Shown here: in pieces, positions 48,452 to 57,535 of the stretch | Position numbering within the stretch: position 1 is the first letter of the stretch | Layout: each line of letters starts with the position of its first letter | Assembly (NCBI RefSeq): GCF_902712855.1 | Contig: NZ_LR743507.1 | Span: 4,016,001 to 4,080,000 of the forward strand | Direction: 5' to 3' | DNA length: 64,000 bases | DNA from: Variovorax paradoxus | GTDB lineage: Bacteria; Pseudomonadota; Gammaproteobacteria; Burkholderiales; Burkholderiaceae_C | The notes under the pieces: generated by a model | Databases searched by the model: none | What the model was told of the DNA's origin: nothing | Seen by the model: the letters and a program-made list of their open reading frames with translations, nothing else | Made by a program: the position numbers and the translations under genes

Positions 48452-49633
48452 ATGGACAACCGGCTTCTTGTATTGGCTCTCGGCATGTTCGCATTGGGCA
48501 CGGACACGTTCGTCGTGGCCGGCATCCTTCCGCAGCTCGCGCACACCTTCGGCGTCGACGTCGCCATCGCGGGGCAGCTGACGACGCTGTACGCGATCTC
48601 GTATGCGCTGCTCGCGCCGACGATCGCCGCGATCGCGGGCAACGTGCCGCGAAAGCGGCTCATGCTGGCGGGCCTGGGCATCTTCGTGCTCGCGAACCTC
48701 GCCACGGCGATCGCGCCGACCTTCACGATCGCGCTGGTGTCGCGCGTCTTTGCAGGGCTGGGCGCCGCCATGTACGCACCGACCGCAACCGGCACGGGCG
48801 CGACCATCGTGGCGCCCGAGCGCCGCGGCCAGGCGATTGCCGTGATCGTCGCCGGCCTCACGGCGGCCACGGCACTCGGCTCGCCGATCGGGACGGTTCT
48901 CGGAGGCCTGGGCGACTGGCGCTGGACCATGTACTTCGTCTCGGCGGTCGGGCTCGCGGCGGGCCTCGGCATCATGGCGCTGATGGGGAACGTGCCCCTG
49001 CCGCCGAAGATCGGTCTCAAGGCGCGGCTCGCACCCCTCAAGGACTCGCGCATCGGATGGACCCTGCTCACCACCTACCTGGGCATGGCGGGCAACTTCC
49101 TGGTCTACGTCTACTTCTCGGTGGTCTTCGATCGGGTGCTGGTCAACGCCGTGGTCTTCGGCGCGCTGCTGGTCGTGTGGGGTGCCAGCGGGACCATGAC
49201 GAACATCGCCCTGGCGCGCGTGCTGGACAGGACGAGCCCGACCAAGGTCATGTTCGTGGTGCTCGTGGTGCAGGCGGTGGACATGGCCTTCCTGCCGTGG
49301 ACGAGCGCTTCGCTGTGGCCGGCCGCGCTGGCCATCGCCGTCTGGGGCGCGACGGGCTGGGGCATCCAGGGGCCGCAGCAGTACCGGCTGGTCAACGTGG
49401 CACCGGTCATCGCGCCTGTCCTGCTCGGGCTGAACACCGCTGCGACCTACCTGGGCGTCACGACCGCCGGCATTCTCGGCGCGGTGGGCATCCACTACCT
49501 CGGCGCGCATTACCTGAGCCTCCTGAGCGTCGGCGTCTTCGTCCTGGCGATCTTCGCGTCGCATGTGGCCGGCCGGCAGATCGACCGCGACCGCGTCGGC
49601 GCCCCGGCGCAGGGCCTGCAGCACGTGCGTTGA
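48452..49633 (+). CDS. MFS transporter, AraJ/DHA1-type efflux family
   Basis: 393 residues, twelve membrane helices. The start MDNRLLVLALGMFALGTDTFVVAGILPQLA with a charged loop (AGNVPRKRLMLAGLGIF) and the motif-C region (GLTAATALGSPIGTVLGGLGDWRWTMYF) are typical of DHA1 drug and sugar exporters such as YdhP/AraJ. GAGGG precedes the ATG. It is probably co-transcribed with the PEP-mutase-family gene and the SDR remnant under the GlxA-type regulator. Confidence 0.92.
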   Translation: MDNRLLVLALGMFALGTDTFVVAGILPQLAHTFGVDVAIAGQLTTLYAISYALLAPTIAAIAGNVPRKRLMLAGLGIFVLANLATAIAPTFTIALVSRVFAGLGAAMYAPTATGTGATIVAPERRGQAIAVIVAGLTAATALGSPIGTVLGGLGDWRWTMYFVSAVGLAAGLGIMALMGNVPLPPKIGLKARLAPLKDSRIGWTLLTTYLGMAGNFLVYVYFSVVFDRVLVNAVVFGALLVVWGASGTMTNIALARVLDRTSPTKVMFVVLVVQAVDMAFLPWTSASLWPAALAIAVWGATGWGIQGPQQYRLVNVAPVIAPVLLGLNTAATYLGVTTAGILGAVGIHYLGAHYLSLLSVGVFVLAIFASHVAGRQIDRDRVGAPAQGLQHVR

Positions 49634-49702
49634 GAAGCAGAGCCCGATGCCGGTGCCGGACCGGCAGGCCGATGCATCAGCCGCAGCATGCGCCGCAACC
49701 GC

Positions 49703-50074
49703 CTAGAGCCCGGCGCACGCGTGGCTCACGCTCGGGGATGCGCCGGTCGAACCTGCTTGCTCTCCGGTCGTCAGATCGACCCTGAAGATGCACGAGTAAG
49801 GCGGCCAGAGGTTGCCCTTCCGGCTCGAGCATTGCAGCGCTCCCTGCTTGCCGGACGTGGCACCCTCGCCGGTCGTGCAGTCGTAGCCCTGCGCGGCCAG
49901 CTTCCGGGCCAGCGCTTCAGGCGGCTCGCCGCGCGACGCCGACAGCACGGCCTCGATGTTGCGGCTTTCCCGGACCTCGACGGGAGCACATCCGGCGGCC
50001 ATCAGCAGCGCAGTGGAAAGAAGCAATGCACGCTGAGCGAAGTGGCCGTGCTTCCAAAGAGATGGTGCAGGCAT
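49703..50074 (-). CDS. Small lipoprotein, unknown function
   Basis: 123 residues from the ATG before PAPSLW. The signal peptide (AQRALLLSTALLMAAGC) ends in a lipobox, Cys at about residue 29. The mature part has two later Cys pairs (YDCTTGEG, LQCSS; YSCIF, HACAGL), probably disulfides. It follows the phosphotransferase gene by 40 bases on the same strand. Not recognised. Confidence 0.7.
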   Translation of the reverse strand: MPAPSLWKHGHFAQRALLLSTALLMAAGCAPVEVRESRNIEAVLSASRGEPPEALARKLAAQGYDCTTGEGATSGKQGALQCSSRKGNLWPPYSCIFRVDLTTGEQAGSTGASPSVSHACAGL

Positions 50075-50114
50075 GGCTTGAAGTCCGTGGACCGGAAGCT
50101 TTCGAACACTGTCG

Positions 50115-51140
50115 TCACGCACGGAGATCCAGCCTCCCCCACGCCTCGAACACTTCCAGCTGCTTCTGCAGCCAATCCGCGGGCACCGCGTTCGTCCCCC
50201 AGTGATGCAGCCGTCCCGCGGCCTCGCCGAGGTTCCACAGGTGCCGGAACTGCAGGAACAGCGGCAGGGCCGCCAGGTCGCCGTCGCTCACTTCGCCGCC
50301 GCCCGCACGGTATCCGTGCAGGTAACGCGCCCAGCGCTCGCGGAGCAGCTCGTCGGGCTGCTTGAGGCTCTTGCGGAACATGTACGACCAGGGCAGTACG
50401 CTCAGGTCGTAGGCGAGGAAGCCCGGGCCCGCATCGTCGAAGTCGAAGAACACCGACGTCCGGGTTCCATCCGGGTCCGTGGCGACATGGTTGTTGAAGC
50501 CGTGGGTGTCGCCGTGGCAGACGACGCGCGTCAGCCCGGCCTCTGCACCGGCCAATTCGCCGAGGAGCCGAAGCACCAGTGCGCGATAGGTTTCCAGCAA
50601 CTCCGCGTCCAGTTCCGGATGTGCCTGCAGATAGCCCAGGGTCCGGCCGGCCAGGTGATGGCCGTCCAGCGTGTAGCGGCTCGGCGGGCCTGCGTAGTCG
50701 CGCGCCGCCTGGTGCACCCGGGCCAGCGCATGCCCCGTGAGTTCGATGTCGTCCAGCGTGTCGGGAACCGCGCCTGCGGCATGCCGGAACAGCACCAGGG
50801 CGCGCGGCCCTTCGGGAAACTGCAACGGCACATGCATGCGCCCATCGGATGCCGGTATCGGCGCAGCGACGCCCACGCCCCTGGCGTCCAGGTGCGCCAG
50901 CAGCGAGGTTTCGAAATCGATGTTGAAGCCGCCGCGCGGCCGGATGGAATACAGCCTTGCCACATAGCGGGCGCCATCCGACGAACGCAATGCGTAGTTG
51001 TCGTTCAGCCCACGGCGGATCAGGTGGCACTGCTGCACCGCAATGCCATGGTGCTGCGCCACCCAGTGTGCGACCGACGAGGTGGCCGCCGTGGTGTGCG
51101 TGGGAACGAGCGCGGGATCGTGCGGTTGGACGTCGGGCAT
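50115..51140 (-). CDS. Aminoglycoside phosphotransferase/homoserine kinase-like protein
   Basis: 341 residues, APH-type kinase fold. The catalytic loop VVCHGDTHGFNNH (HGDxxxxN) and the metal-binding FDFDDAGPGF (DxD) are both intact; the N-lobe reads IRRGLNDNYALRSSDGARYVARLYS. It resembles SrkA/YihE- and ThrB2-type kinases and probably phosphorylates a small molecule or protein. GGAGAA precedes the ATG. Neighbours do not reveal the substrate. Confidence 0.88.
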   Translation of the reverse strand: MPDVQPHDPALVPTHTTAATSSVAHWVAQHHGIAVQQCHLIRRGLNDNYALRSSDGARYVARLYSIRPRGGFNIDFETSLLAHLDARGVGVAAPIPASDGRMHVPLQFPEGPRALVLFRHAAGAVPDTLDDIELTGHALARVHQAARDYAGPPSRYTLDGHHLAGRTLGYLQAHPELDAELLETYRALVLRLLGELAGAEAGLTRVVCHGDTHGFNNHVATDPDGTRTSVFFDFDDAGPGFLAYDLSVLPWSYMFRKSLKQPDELLRERWARYLHGYRAGGGEVSDGDLAALPLFLQFRHLWNLGEAAGRLHHWGTNAVPADWLQKQLEVFEAWGRLDLRA

Positions 51141-51365
51141 GGCGCATTCTCCATGGAGCGATGCGCGCACTGGAATGACGAGCGGCCACGGCCGAAGCAA
51201 GGCCGCCCGGCGCGCATTCGCGTGCCATAGGAATTTTCTGCACACGCCTCGGGACAAGCCCGCTGCTCGCAAACCCGCAGCCATCGGCCATGGGCGCACC
51301 CCCGCCCTATCATCCCCACGCGCCCGGCCCCCAGCCGCAGCAGCCACAGCAGCCACCATCCCGCC

Positions 51366-52412
51366 TTGACCGCACCCGACCGCGAAAGCCTGCAGGACCT
51401 CTCCTTCCACACACTGGTGGAACAGATGGTCGCGGGCATCTACGTGATACAGGACGACCGCTTCGTCTACAGCAACGCCACGTGGGCCGCCATCGCGGGC
51501 TACACCGCCGAAGAGGTCACGGGCATGCCGCTCGCGCAGATCGTGCCGCCCGACTTCCTCGAGGTGGTGCGCTCGCGCATCCGGGACCGGCTCGCGGGCA
51601 CGCCGCCGAGCATGCACTTCATCACGCGCGGGCTGCATCGCGACGGCGGCGTCCGGCTCGTGGAGGTGCACGGTTCGCGCATCACCTTTCGCGGCCGTGC
51701 CGCGGTGATGGGCGTGGGCGTCGACGTGACCGACCGCGTGCACAACGAGGAAGCGCTGCGCAGCTCGCGCGAGCAGCTGCAGGCACTGGCCGCCTACACC
51801 GCCAACAAGCTCGAGGAGCAGCGCCTGGCCATGGCACGCGATGTGCACGACGTGCTCGGCGGCATGCTGACCTCGATCAAGATGGACGCGACGCGCATCC
51901 AGCGCCGCGCCGAGAGCGCCGAGATGCAGGCGCTCACGCAAGGCCTGATCGCACTCACGCAGCAGACCATCGACACGGTGAAGCAGATTTCCGAGGCGCT
52001 GCGACCCAGTGCGCTCGACCACCTCGACCTGTCGGCGGCGCTGGCGAACGAATTGCGCGAGTTCACGCGCCGCTCGGGCGTGCCGCACAGCCTGGACGCG
52101 CAGGCCGACACGCTGCGCCTGCTGCCGCGGCGCACGACGGCGGTGTACCGGATCTTCCAGGAGGGCCTGACCAACGTGTCGCGCCATTCGAAAGCGCGGC
52201 ACGTGGCGGTCACGCTGCGCGTGGAGAACGGCCGGCACCTGCACCTGGCGCTGCACGACGACGGCTGCGGCTTCGACACCGCGGCGCCCGGCGCCAGTGC
52301 GCTGGGCCTGCTGAGCATGAGCGAACGCGCACGCGAGATCGGCGGCGAGCTGCGCATCGTCTCCGCGCCGGGACAGGGCACGCGGCTGAGCCTGCGTGCG
52401 CCGCTGCTGTGA
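51366..52412 (+). CDS. PAS-domain sensor histidine kinase (HisKA_3 / NarX type)
   Basis: 348 residues from a TTG start. A PAS domain (about residues 10-125; GIYVIQDDRFVYSNATWAAIAGYTAEE) precedes a HisKA_3 dimerisation domain with His161 in MARDVHDVLGGMLTSIKMD, then a HATPase with RIFQEGLTNVSRHSKA (N box), DDGCGFD and GLLSMSERAREIGG. There is no membrane segment, so it is cytosolic and senses an internal signal through PAS. The response regulator starts 11 bases after its stop. Confidence 0.92.
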   Translation: MTAPDRESLQDLSFHTLVEQMVAGIYVIQDDRFVYSNATWAAIAGYTAEEVTGMPLAQIVPPDFLEVVRSRIRDRLAGTPPSMHFITRGLHRDGGVRLVEVHGSRITFRGRAAVMGVGVDVTDRVHNEEALRSSREQLQALAAYTANKLEEQRLAMARDVHDVLGGMLTSIKMDATRIQRRAESAEMQALTQGLIALTQQTIDTVKQISEALRPSALDHLDLSAALANELREFTRRSGVPHSLDAQADTLRLLPRRTTAVYRIFQEGLTNVSRHSKARHVAVTLRVENGRHLHLALHDDGCGFDTAAPGASALGLLSMSERAREIGGELRIVSAPGQGTRLSLRAPLL

Positions 52413-52423
52413 AGGACGGCCGG

Positions 52424-53056
52424 ATGATCGACATCCTCATGGTCGACGACCACACCATCTTCCGCTCGGGCCTGCAGCGCCTGCTGCACGACGAGGCCGA
52501 CATCCGCACGGCGGCCGAGGCCGCCAACGGCGCGGACGCGCTGGAGCATGTGCGGCATCGCCGCTTCGACATCGTGCTGCTCGACATCGGCATGGAGGGC
52601 CGCAACGGGCTGGAAGTGCTGGCTTCGATCCGCGCGCTGCAGCCGGCGCTGCCGGTGCTGATGCTGTCGATGTACGCCGAGGAGCAGTACGCGCTGGTCG
52701 CCATCCAGGGCGGCGCGCGCGGCTACATCGCGAAGGATGCCGAGCCGGCCGAGCTGGTGCGCGCGATCCGCCGAGTGGCGGGCGGCGGCCAGTACCTGAG
52801 CGCGCGCGCCGCGCCGCTGGTGAGCGGCCAGCTCGAAGGCCGCGACGACCGCCCGGCGCACCAGCGCCTCACGGTGCGCGAACACCAGATCATGCTGATG
52901 ATGCTCAAGGGCCTGTCGCTCACCGTCATCGGCGAGGAAATGCTGATCAGCGTGAAGACGGTGAGCACGCACCGCACCCACATCCTCGACAAGCTGGGCG
53001 TGGCGAGCACCGCCGAACTGGTGCTCTACGCGGTGCGCCACGGCCTGGTGCAGTAG
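52424..53056 (+). CDS. NarL/FixJ-family response regulator
   Basis: 210 residues: receiver (MVDDHTIFRSG, phosphoacceptor D54 in VLLDIGMEG, Lys in YIAKDAEP) and a C-terminal LuxR HTH (LTVREHQIMLMMLKGLSLTVIGEEMLISVKTVSTHRTHIL). AAGGA lies eight bases before ATG 52424; a GTG at 52409 overlapping the kinase stop is an alternative. It forms a two-component pair with the PAS kinase just upstream. It converges with the carboxylesterase gene. Confidence 0.93.
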   Translation: MIDILMVDDHTIFRSGLQRLLHDEADIRTAAEAANGADALEHVRHRRFDIVLLDIGMEGRNGLEVLASIRALQPALPVLMLSMYAEEQYALVAIQGGARGYIAKDAEPAELVRAIRRVAGGGQYLSARAAPLVSGQLEGRDDRPAHQRLTVREHQIMLMMLKGLSLTVIGEEMLISVKTVSTHRTHILDKLGVASTAELVLYAVRHGLVQ

Positions 53057-53068
53057 GCCGCAGGCCCT

Positions 53069-54820
53069 TCAGCGCGGTCCGCCGCGCAGCGGATCGACAT
53101 TGGCCGGCAACGCGTTGAAGTCGACCTGCTGCAGCAGGAAGTCGCGCTGCTGCGGCGACAGCAGCGTGTAGCGCGGCCAGAAGAACAGGTAGTCGTCGCT
53201 CGACATGTACGACTGGTTGTCGAACACCATGCGCTTGCTGCAAAGCAGGCAGACGAAGTTGGTCCAGTTGTTCCACGGCGTCTTGCCGTCGAACAGCCGG
53301 CTCGGTGCGCCGTAGCGCGCGAAGCTGGCGGTGTAGTCGATGAACCTGTCCGACAGCGCCTTGCGGCTGGCGGCGTTCGCTGGGCTCCAGGCAAAGCGCA
53401 TGAAGTTGGGCTCGTCGGTCACGAAATTGCCGAACAGCGCCGCCACGTCGATGGCGTGAAACGCGCCGAAGGTGTCCTTCCAGGGCTGCGGGGTGTCGTC
53501 CCAGTTGTAGTTGTAGCGGTAGATGTCGCCGTTCTGCAGCCGCAGCACACGGATGACGTTGTCGATCACGTTGTCGATCGCATAAGTCAGCACCTCGTGC
53601 GTCTGCGTGTACACCGGGCGCCACTCGGGCTTGATGAGCTGGTCGAAGGTCACGGTGCCGGGCGGCGCGAAGTTGCTCAGGTTCCAGAACTCCTGCTGCG
53701 TGGGCTGTCCCATGCCGAACAGGAAGGCGAAGTACGAGCCCTCGTCGTGCGTGGAGCCGATCATCAGCGGCATCTTGTTGTAGTCGCCCAGCAGCAGGCC
53801 CGGCAGGCCACTGGCGCGGATCACGGTGCCGTCGGTGAAGTGGCCGGGCACCACGGGACTGGGCGTGAACTTCATGATCTGCGCGGCGCTGGCGTTGCGC
53901 AGCAGCGAGGCGATGTCGGCCTGGCCCATGCCTGCGCGCTGCGCGGCCGCCTGCGCCAGGGTGGACGCGCGGCCGGTGTCGACCAGCAGGTTGTCGATGA
54001 GCGACTCGGCCGCCAGCGTGCCCACGACCGGTGGATACGCATTGGGGATGCCCGACATGCACACCGCGCGGTGGAACTTGCCCGCCGCCAGCGGCGACTG
54101 CAGCAGGCCCCAGGTGTTGATGCAGCCGGCCGATTGTCCGGCCACGGTCACCTGCTGCGGGTTGCCGCCGAAGGCCTGCGCGTTGGCCTTGACCCAGTCG
54201 AGCGCGCGCACCAGGTCGAGCGTGGTGAAGTTGCCCGAGTCGTCGAGCGCATTGCCCGTCTTCAGCGCCGGATGGTTGAGCCAACCGAGCATGCCCATGC
54301 GGTACTGCACCGTCACCACGACCATGTTGGCCTTCTGGGCGAGGTAGGCGCCGTCGTAGGTCGGGTCCTTGGCGGAGCCCTTGGTGTTGCTGCCGCCGTG
54401 GATCCAGACGAACACGGGCAGGTTGTCGGCGCTGGAGTTGGGCCGCCACACGTTGAGGTACAGGCAGTCCTCGCTGCCCACGGGCTGGCCGAACGTGGCC
54501 GGGTCGGGCTCGCCGAAGGGATTGCCGACCTGTGCGCACATGCCGGCCAGCATGGTGGCCGCACGCGAACCGCCCCACGGCAGCGGCGGCTGCGGTGCAC
54601 GCCAGCGCAGGTTGCCCACGGGTGGCTGCGCGAAGGGAATGCCGAGGAACGCCTGCGTGTTGTTGGCCGCGGCCTTGCCATAGATCTGGCCGGCGTCGAG
54701 CGCGCGCGTGAGGCTCTGGTTGTAGGCGGCCAGCGCGGGAAAGGTGCAGAGCGTGGAAGCCGCAAGGGCCCACAGGGCCGCGCTGCGCACCACGCGCAGC
54801 CACCGGTGCAGGGAATTCAT
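53069..54820 (-). CDS. Type-B carboxylesterase/lipase, secreted
   Basis: 583 residues with a signal peptide (SAALWALAASTLCTFPALA). It has the type-B carboxylesterase signature: LGIPFAQPPVGNLRWRAP, EDCLYLNVWRP, oxyanion WIHGGSN, nucleophile elbow AGQSAG (Ser230), acid in STHDEGS and base His in FGAFHAIDVAALF. AGGAGA precedes the ATG. It would hydrolyse esters or carbamates in the periplasm or outside. The usual GESAG elbow reads GQSAG, an accepted variant. Confidence 0.92.
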   Translation of the reverse strand: MNSLHRWLRVVRSAALWALAASTLCTFPALAAYNQSLTRALDAGQIYGKAAANNTQAFLGIPFAQPPVGNLRWRAPQPPLPWGGSRAATMLAGMCAQVGNPFGEPDPATFGQPVGSEDCLYLNVWRPNSSADNLPVFVWIHGGSNTKGSAKDPTYDGAYLAQKANMVVVTVQYRMGMLGWLNHPALKTGNALDDSGNFTTLDLVRALDWVKANAQAFGGNPQQVTVAGQSAGCINTWGLLQSPLAAGKFHRAVCMSGIPNAYPPVVGTLAAESLIDNLLVDTGRASTLAQAAAQRAGMGQADIASLLRNASAAQIMKFTPSPVVPGHFTDGTVIRASGLPGLLLGDYNKMPLMIGSTHDEGSYFAFLFGMGQPTQQEFWNLSNFAPPGTVTFDQLIKPEWRPVYTQTHEVLTYAIDNVIDNVIRVLRLQNGDIYRYNYNWDDTPQPWKDTFGAFHAIDVAALFGNFVTDEPNFMRFAWSPANAASRKALSDRFIDYTASFARYGAPSRLFDGKTPWNNWTNFVCLLCSKRMVFDNQSYMSSDDYLFFWPRYTLLSPQQRDFLLQQVDFNALPANVDPLRGGPR

Positions 54821-55042
54821 GGGGTCTGTCTCCTGGTGAATGCCTCGGGCTCTCTGGCCGGGGTCATTGCAGGATTCTGCGGACTGCAGCCCTGCCGCAG
54901 GCTCGGTGTCATCGCAGGGGGCTGGCAAGAATTCTCCGATTGACACCGGCGCCGCAAAGCGCCATGAACTTCCGCGCACCGCTACAGTCCCAGGCTGATC
55001 GACCCCACCGTGCACCTCATCCCTCGCCTCCCCCGCGACCCC

Positions 55043-55399
55043 ATGCGCCACACCGCCGCCAGCGCCCTCCTCTGCCTGTTCGCATTCGCCCATGCTCCGG
55101 GTGCCTCCGCGCAATCGCTGAACTGCGGCGGCTTGCTCTCGGGCATCGGCGACTCGAAGTTCTCCGTGGTGCAGCGCTGCGGCGAACCGCTGTCGAAGGA
55201 GGCCGTCTGCGTGCCCCGGCCGCAGGTGGCGTGGGTGCTTTCGCCTTACCCGGGCGGCCGGGCGCAGCAGGTGGTGACGCAGCAGTGCGTGCCGATGGAA
55301 GACTGGGTCTACCACCGCGGCCAGGGCAACTTCCTCGGGATCGTCCGGTTCTACAACGGCGCGGTCGAATCGGTGCGCGACGGCGAGAAGGTGCGCTAG
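55043..55399 (+). CDS. Small secreted protein, DUF2845-like
   Basis: 118 residues from the ATG before RHTAAS; an in-frame GTG at 55010 would add 11. The signal peptide is ALLCLFAFAHAPGASA. The mature part LNCGGLLSGIGDSKFSVVQRCGEP with the pattern GDxxxxVxxxCGEP is typical of DUF2845. A C-terminal YHRGQGNFLGIVRFYNGAVESV completes the domain. Two or three cysteines may form disulfides. Periplasmic; function unknown. Confidence 0.8.
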   Translation: MRHTAASALLCLFAFAHAPGASAQSLNCGGLLSGIGDSKFSVVQRCGEPLSKEAVCVPRPQVAWVLSPYPGGRAQQVVTQQCVPMEDWVYHRGQGNFLGIVRFYNGAVESVRDGEKVR

Positions 55400-56154
55400 C
55401 GCCGGGGCTCCTTCGCCGGGATGCCGGCGAGGCCTTGAGCGGCGGCGTGCCAGCCGAGTTCGCGCTTCGCCTTCTCGGTGCTGACCTCGGCGCTGTCTTC
55501 TGCGATGTTGAAGATGCCACCGGCCGGATGCCGCAGCGCGAGCAGCGCTGCGCGTGCCGCGTCGGCCACGTGCAGCGGCATCGGGCCCTTGGGCTCGGCG
55601 GCCGACGTGCCAGGTCCGTAGAGCTGGCCATAGCGCAGCACGGTCGCGGCGATGCCCTTTGCGCCGAGCACGCTCTGCTCCAGCGCCACCACGCCGCCGA
55701 CGCTGACACGGCGCGCGCCTTCGGCATCGACGTCGAGCGGCCGGTCTTCCGTGTACGGCCTGGCACCGGGCGCATAGGCCCACGCGATGCTCTGCGCCAC
55801 CAGCCGCTTCGCGCCTGCGGCCAGCGCGGCTGCCACGAGGTTGCGCGTGCCTTCGGTGCGCACGCGTGCATTGCGCACCGCGGCGTCGGCCATGCGCGCG
55901 GGGTCGAGGTCCTTGGGCAGGTCGGTGAGCTGGTGCAGCACGGCCCACGGCCCGATGGCCTTCATTGCGGCCTCGAGTGCCGCCGCGTCGAACACGTCGA
56001 CCACCACCGGCTGTACGCCGAGGGCGCGCAATGCATCGGCACGCTCCGCGTTGCGCGTGCTGCCGTACACCATGTAGCCGGCCTCGAGCAGCAGCGGCAC
56101 CAGCGCCGTACCCACTGCGCCGGTGGCGCCCGCCAAAAATACCTTCTCGCTCAT
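55396..56154 (-). CDS. NAD(P)-dependent epimerase/dehydratase family protein
   Basis: 252 residues, extended-SDR type. It begins MSEKVFLAGATGAVGTALVPLLLEAGY (GxxGxxG cofactor loop) and has LVAQSIAWAYAPGARPYTEDR and VLRYGQLYGPGT. The usual YxxxK is not obvious in the expected place (VGGVVALEQSVL), so it may bind NAD(P) without classical epimerase chemistry. Its stop overlaps the end of the convergent DUF2845 gene. Confidence 0.85.
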   Translation of the reverse strand: MSEKVFLAGATGAVGTALVPLLLEAGYMVYGSTRNAERADALRALGVQPVVVDVFDAAALEAAMKAIGPWAVLHQLTDLPKDLDPARMADAAVRNARVRTEGTRNLVAAALAAGAKRLVAQSIAWAYAPGARPYTEDRPLDVDAEGARRVSVGGVVALEQSVLGAKGIAATVLRYGQLYGPGTSAAEPKGPMPLHVADAARAALLALRHPAGGIFNIAEDSAEVSTEKAKRELGWHAAAQGLAGIPAKEPRR

Positions 56155-56258
56155 GCCTGTCGTCCTTCAGCCAGTGTTCATTGAGCATCAAGCGTAGGTG
56201 TGCGAGGCGGCCGGCAAAAGGCCCAAGAATCCCGAAAACGAATGGCCCAAGGCGCCGG

Positions 56259-57356
56259 TCAGGCCGCGTCGTCTTCCTCGAGTGCCGCGCTGCGGTCCTT
56301 GATGCGCGTGACCTGTGACAGCACAGCGTCGGCCGCCGTCATGTCCGGGCGCTGGCCCTTGTAGACGGGCTGCTCGAACTTGCCGCCGGCGTAGCGGTAC
56401 AGGTAGCGCACCTCGACCAGCGTGCCCACCGGCGGCAATGTCTCGTTCGGCGGCACGGTCACGTTGCCCAGGTCGATCATCGCGCCGGCTTCGTCGCGCA
56501 GGCCCACCGCCACCGAACGCTGCGCATTGACGCGGATCACCTCGCAGGTCGCGCTCTGGTTGAACTTGAACTTCAGGCTGGCGGTGCTGCGGCCCGCGGC
56601 GAACGGTGCGTCGAGCGCCTTCAGCACATAGCCTTCGCCGTGCGCGGCCAGCAGCTGCGCCGCGCGGTTGCGCTTGCCTTCGGCAGTGAGCTCGAGTTCG
56701 AGCACCGTCATCCAGGGCACCAGCGCCGCCACGCTGCGCAGCTGGCCGAAGCGTTCGATGAACGGCGCCCCGCGCAGGTCCTGGCCGCCGAGCTCCAGCA
56801 GGTCGAAGGCCATGAAGGCATCGCCCACATGCTCGCCCGGAATCACGGTGCGGCCCGAGGGCACCTGCGCGCCCCCGACCCAGGCCTGCGGAATGTCGAC
56901 GAACAACCCGCGGCGGTTGGTGCCGCGCACGGTGTCGCCTTCGATCAGCAGGATGCGGTTCTCGCCATCGGCTTTCTCCTGCAGGCCCCAGCCCGGGTCG
57001 TCGAAGTAGCGCGCCACCTGCTCCTCGAGGATCAGCGTGGGCAGTTGCGGCAGTTCTCCGCTCATGCGGCCGGCCAGCTCGCTCGAGGTGTAGAGCGCGC
57101 CCGATTGGTCGGTGGTGTAGCCCTTCGACGTCTTTTCCTTCACCACCTTCTCGTAGATCTTCAGCGCGGCCTCGAAGGCGACCGGACTGCTGGTCTTGGT
57201 GCCGGTGGCGAGCGTGCCGCCGCGCCGGCCGTTGGCGTAGTCGACCACCCAGTTGCCGTCGCCGGCTGGACGCAGGTGCGCCTGGTAGACCTTGTCCGAG
57301 CCCTGGCCCGTGAAGTAGAGAAAGCTCGACTGGGGCGCCTGTTCCGTGTTCGCCAT
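56259..57356 (-). CDS. WGR-domain protein with ATP-dependent polynucleotide ligase core
   Basis: 365 residues. Residues ~10-85 are a WGR domain (WVVDYANGRRGGTLATGTKT, ending VVKEKTSKGY). The rest matches ATP-dependent nucleic-acid ligases: adenylation motif I EKADGENR (Lys128), motif III/IIIa FMAFDLLELGGQDLRG (about 181-196), motif IV EGYVLK (241-246), motif V SLKFKF (260-265), then an OB-like C-domain (TCEVIRV). The catalytic set looks intact, so it could seal nicks in DNA or RNA, with the WGR domain binding nucleic-acid ends. It is divergent from the retron operon across 179 bases and may belong to it. Confidence 0.82.
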   Translation of the reverse strand: MANTEQAPQSSFLYFTGQGSDKVYQAHLRPAGDGNWVVDYANGRRGGTLATGTKTSSPVAFEAALKIYEKVVKEKTSKGYTTDQSGALYTSSELAGRMSGELPQLPTLILEEQVARYFDDPGWGLQEKADGENRILLIEGDTVRGTNRRGLFVDIPQAWVGGAQVPSGRTVIPGEHVGDAFMAFDLLELGGQDLRGAPFIERFGQLRSVAALVPWMTVLELELTAEGKRNRAAQLLAAHGEGYVLKALDAPFAAGRSTASLKFKFNQSATCEVIRVNAQRSVAVGLRDEAGAMIDLGNVTVPPNETLPPVGTLVEVRYLYRYAGGKFEQPVYKGQRPDMTAADAVLSQVTRIKDRSAALEEDDAA

Positions 57357-57535
57357 GTGCGGGTGTGAAGAAGATTAAGAAGAATCTCTACGCCGCGCGT
57401 GATGTGCGGCGGGTGATGTGCAACGCAGATGCAAAGGCCGGATGCTACACAGCGTAAACAATCATCAACCACCGCTAAGATGCGCGGCGATACAAGAAAT
57501 ACAACGCATCCAACCGAAGGCAGGGAGGCCTCCGC
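57357..57535. promoter_or_regulatory. Divergent promoter region, WGR-ligase / retron operon
   Basis: A 179-base gap with more A and T than its flanks. On the plus strand TAAGAT at 57476 is a possible -10; no convincing -35 is seen. GATGTGCGGCGGGTGATGTGC is a short direct repeat near 57405. AGGGAGG at 57521-57527 is the ribosome site for the operon's first gene. Confidence 0.45.
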
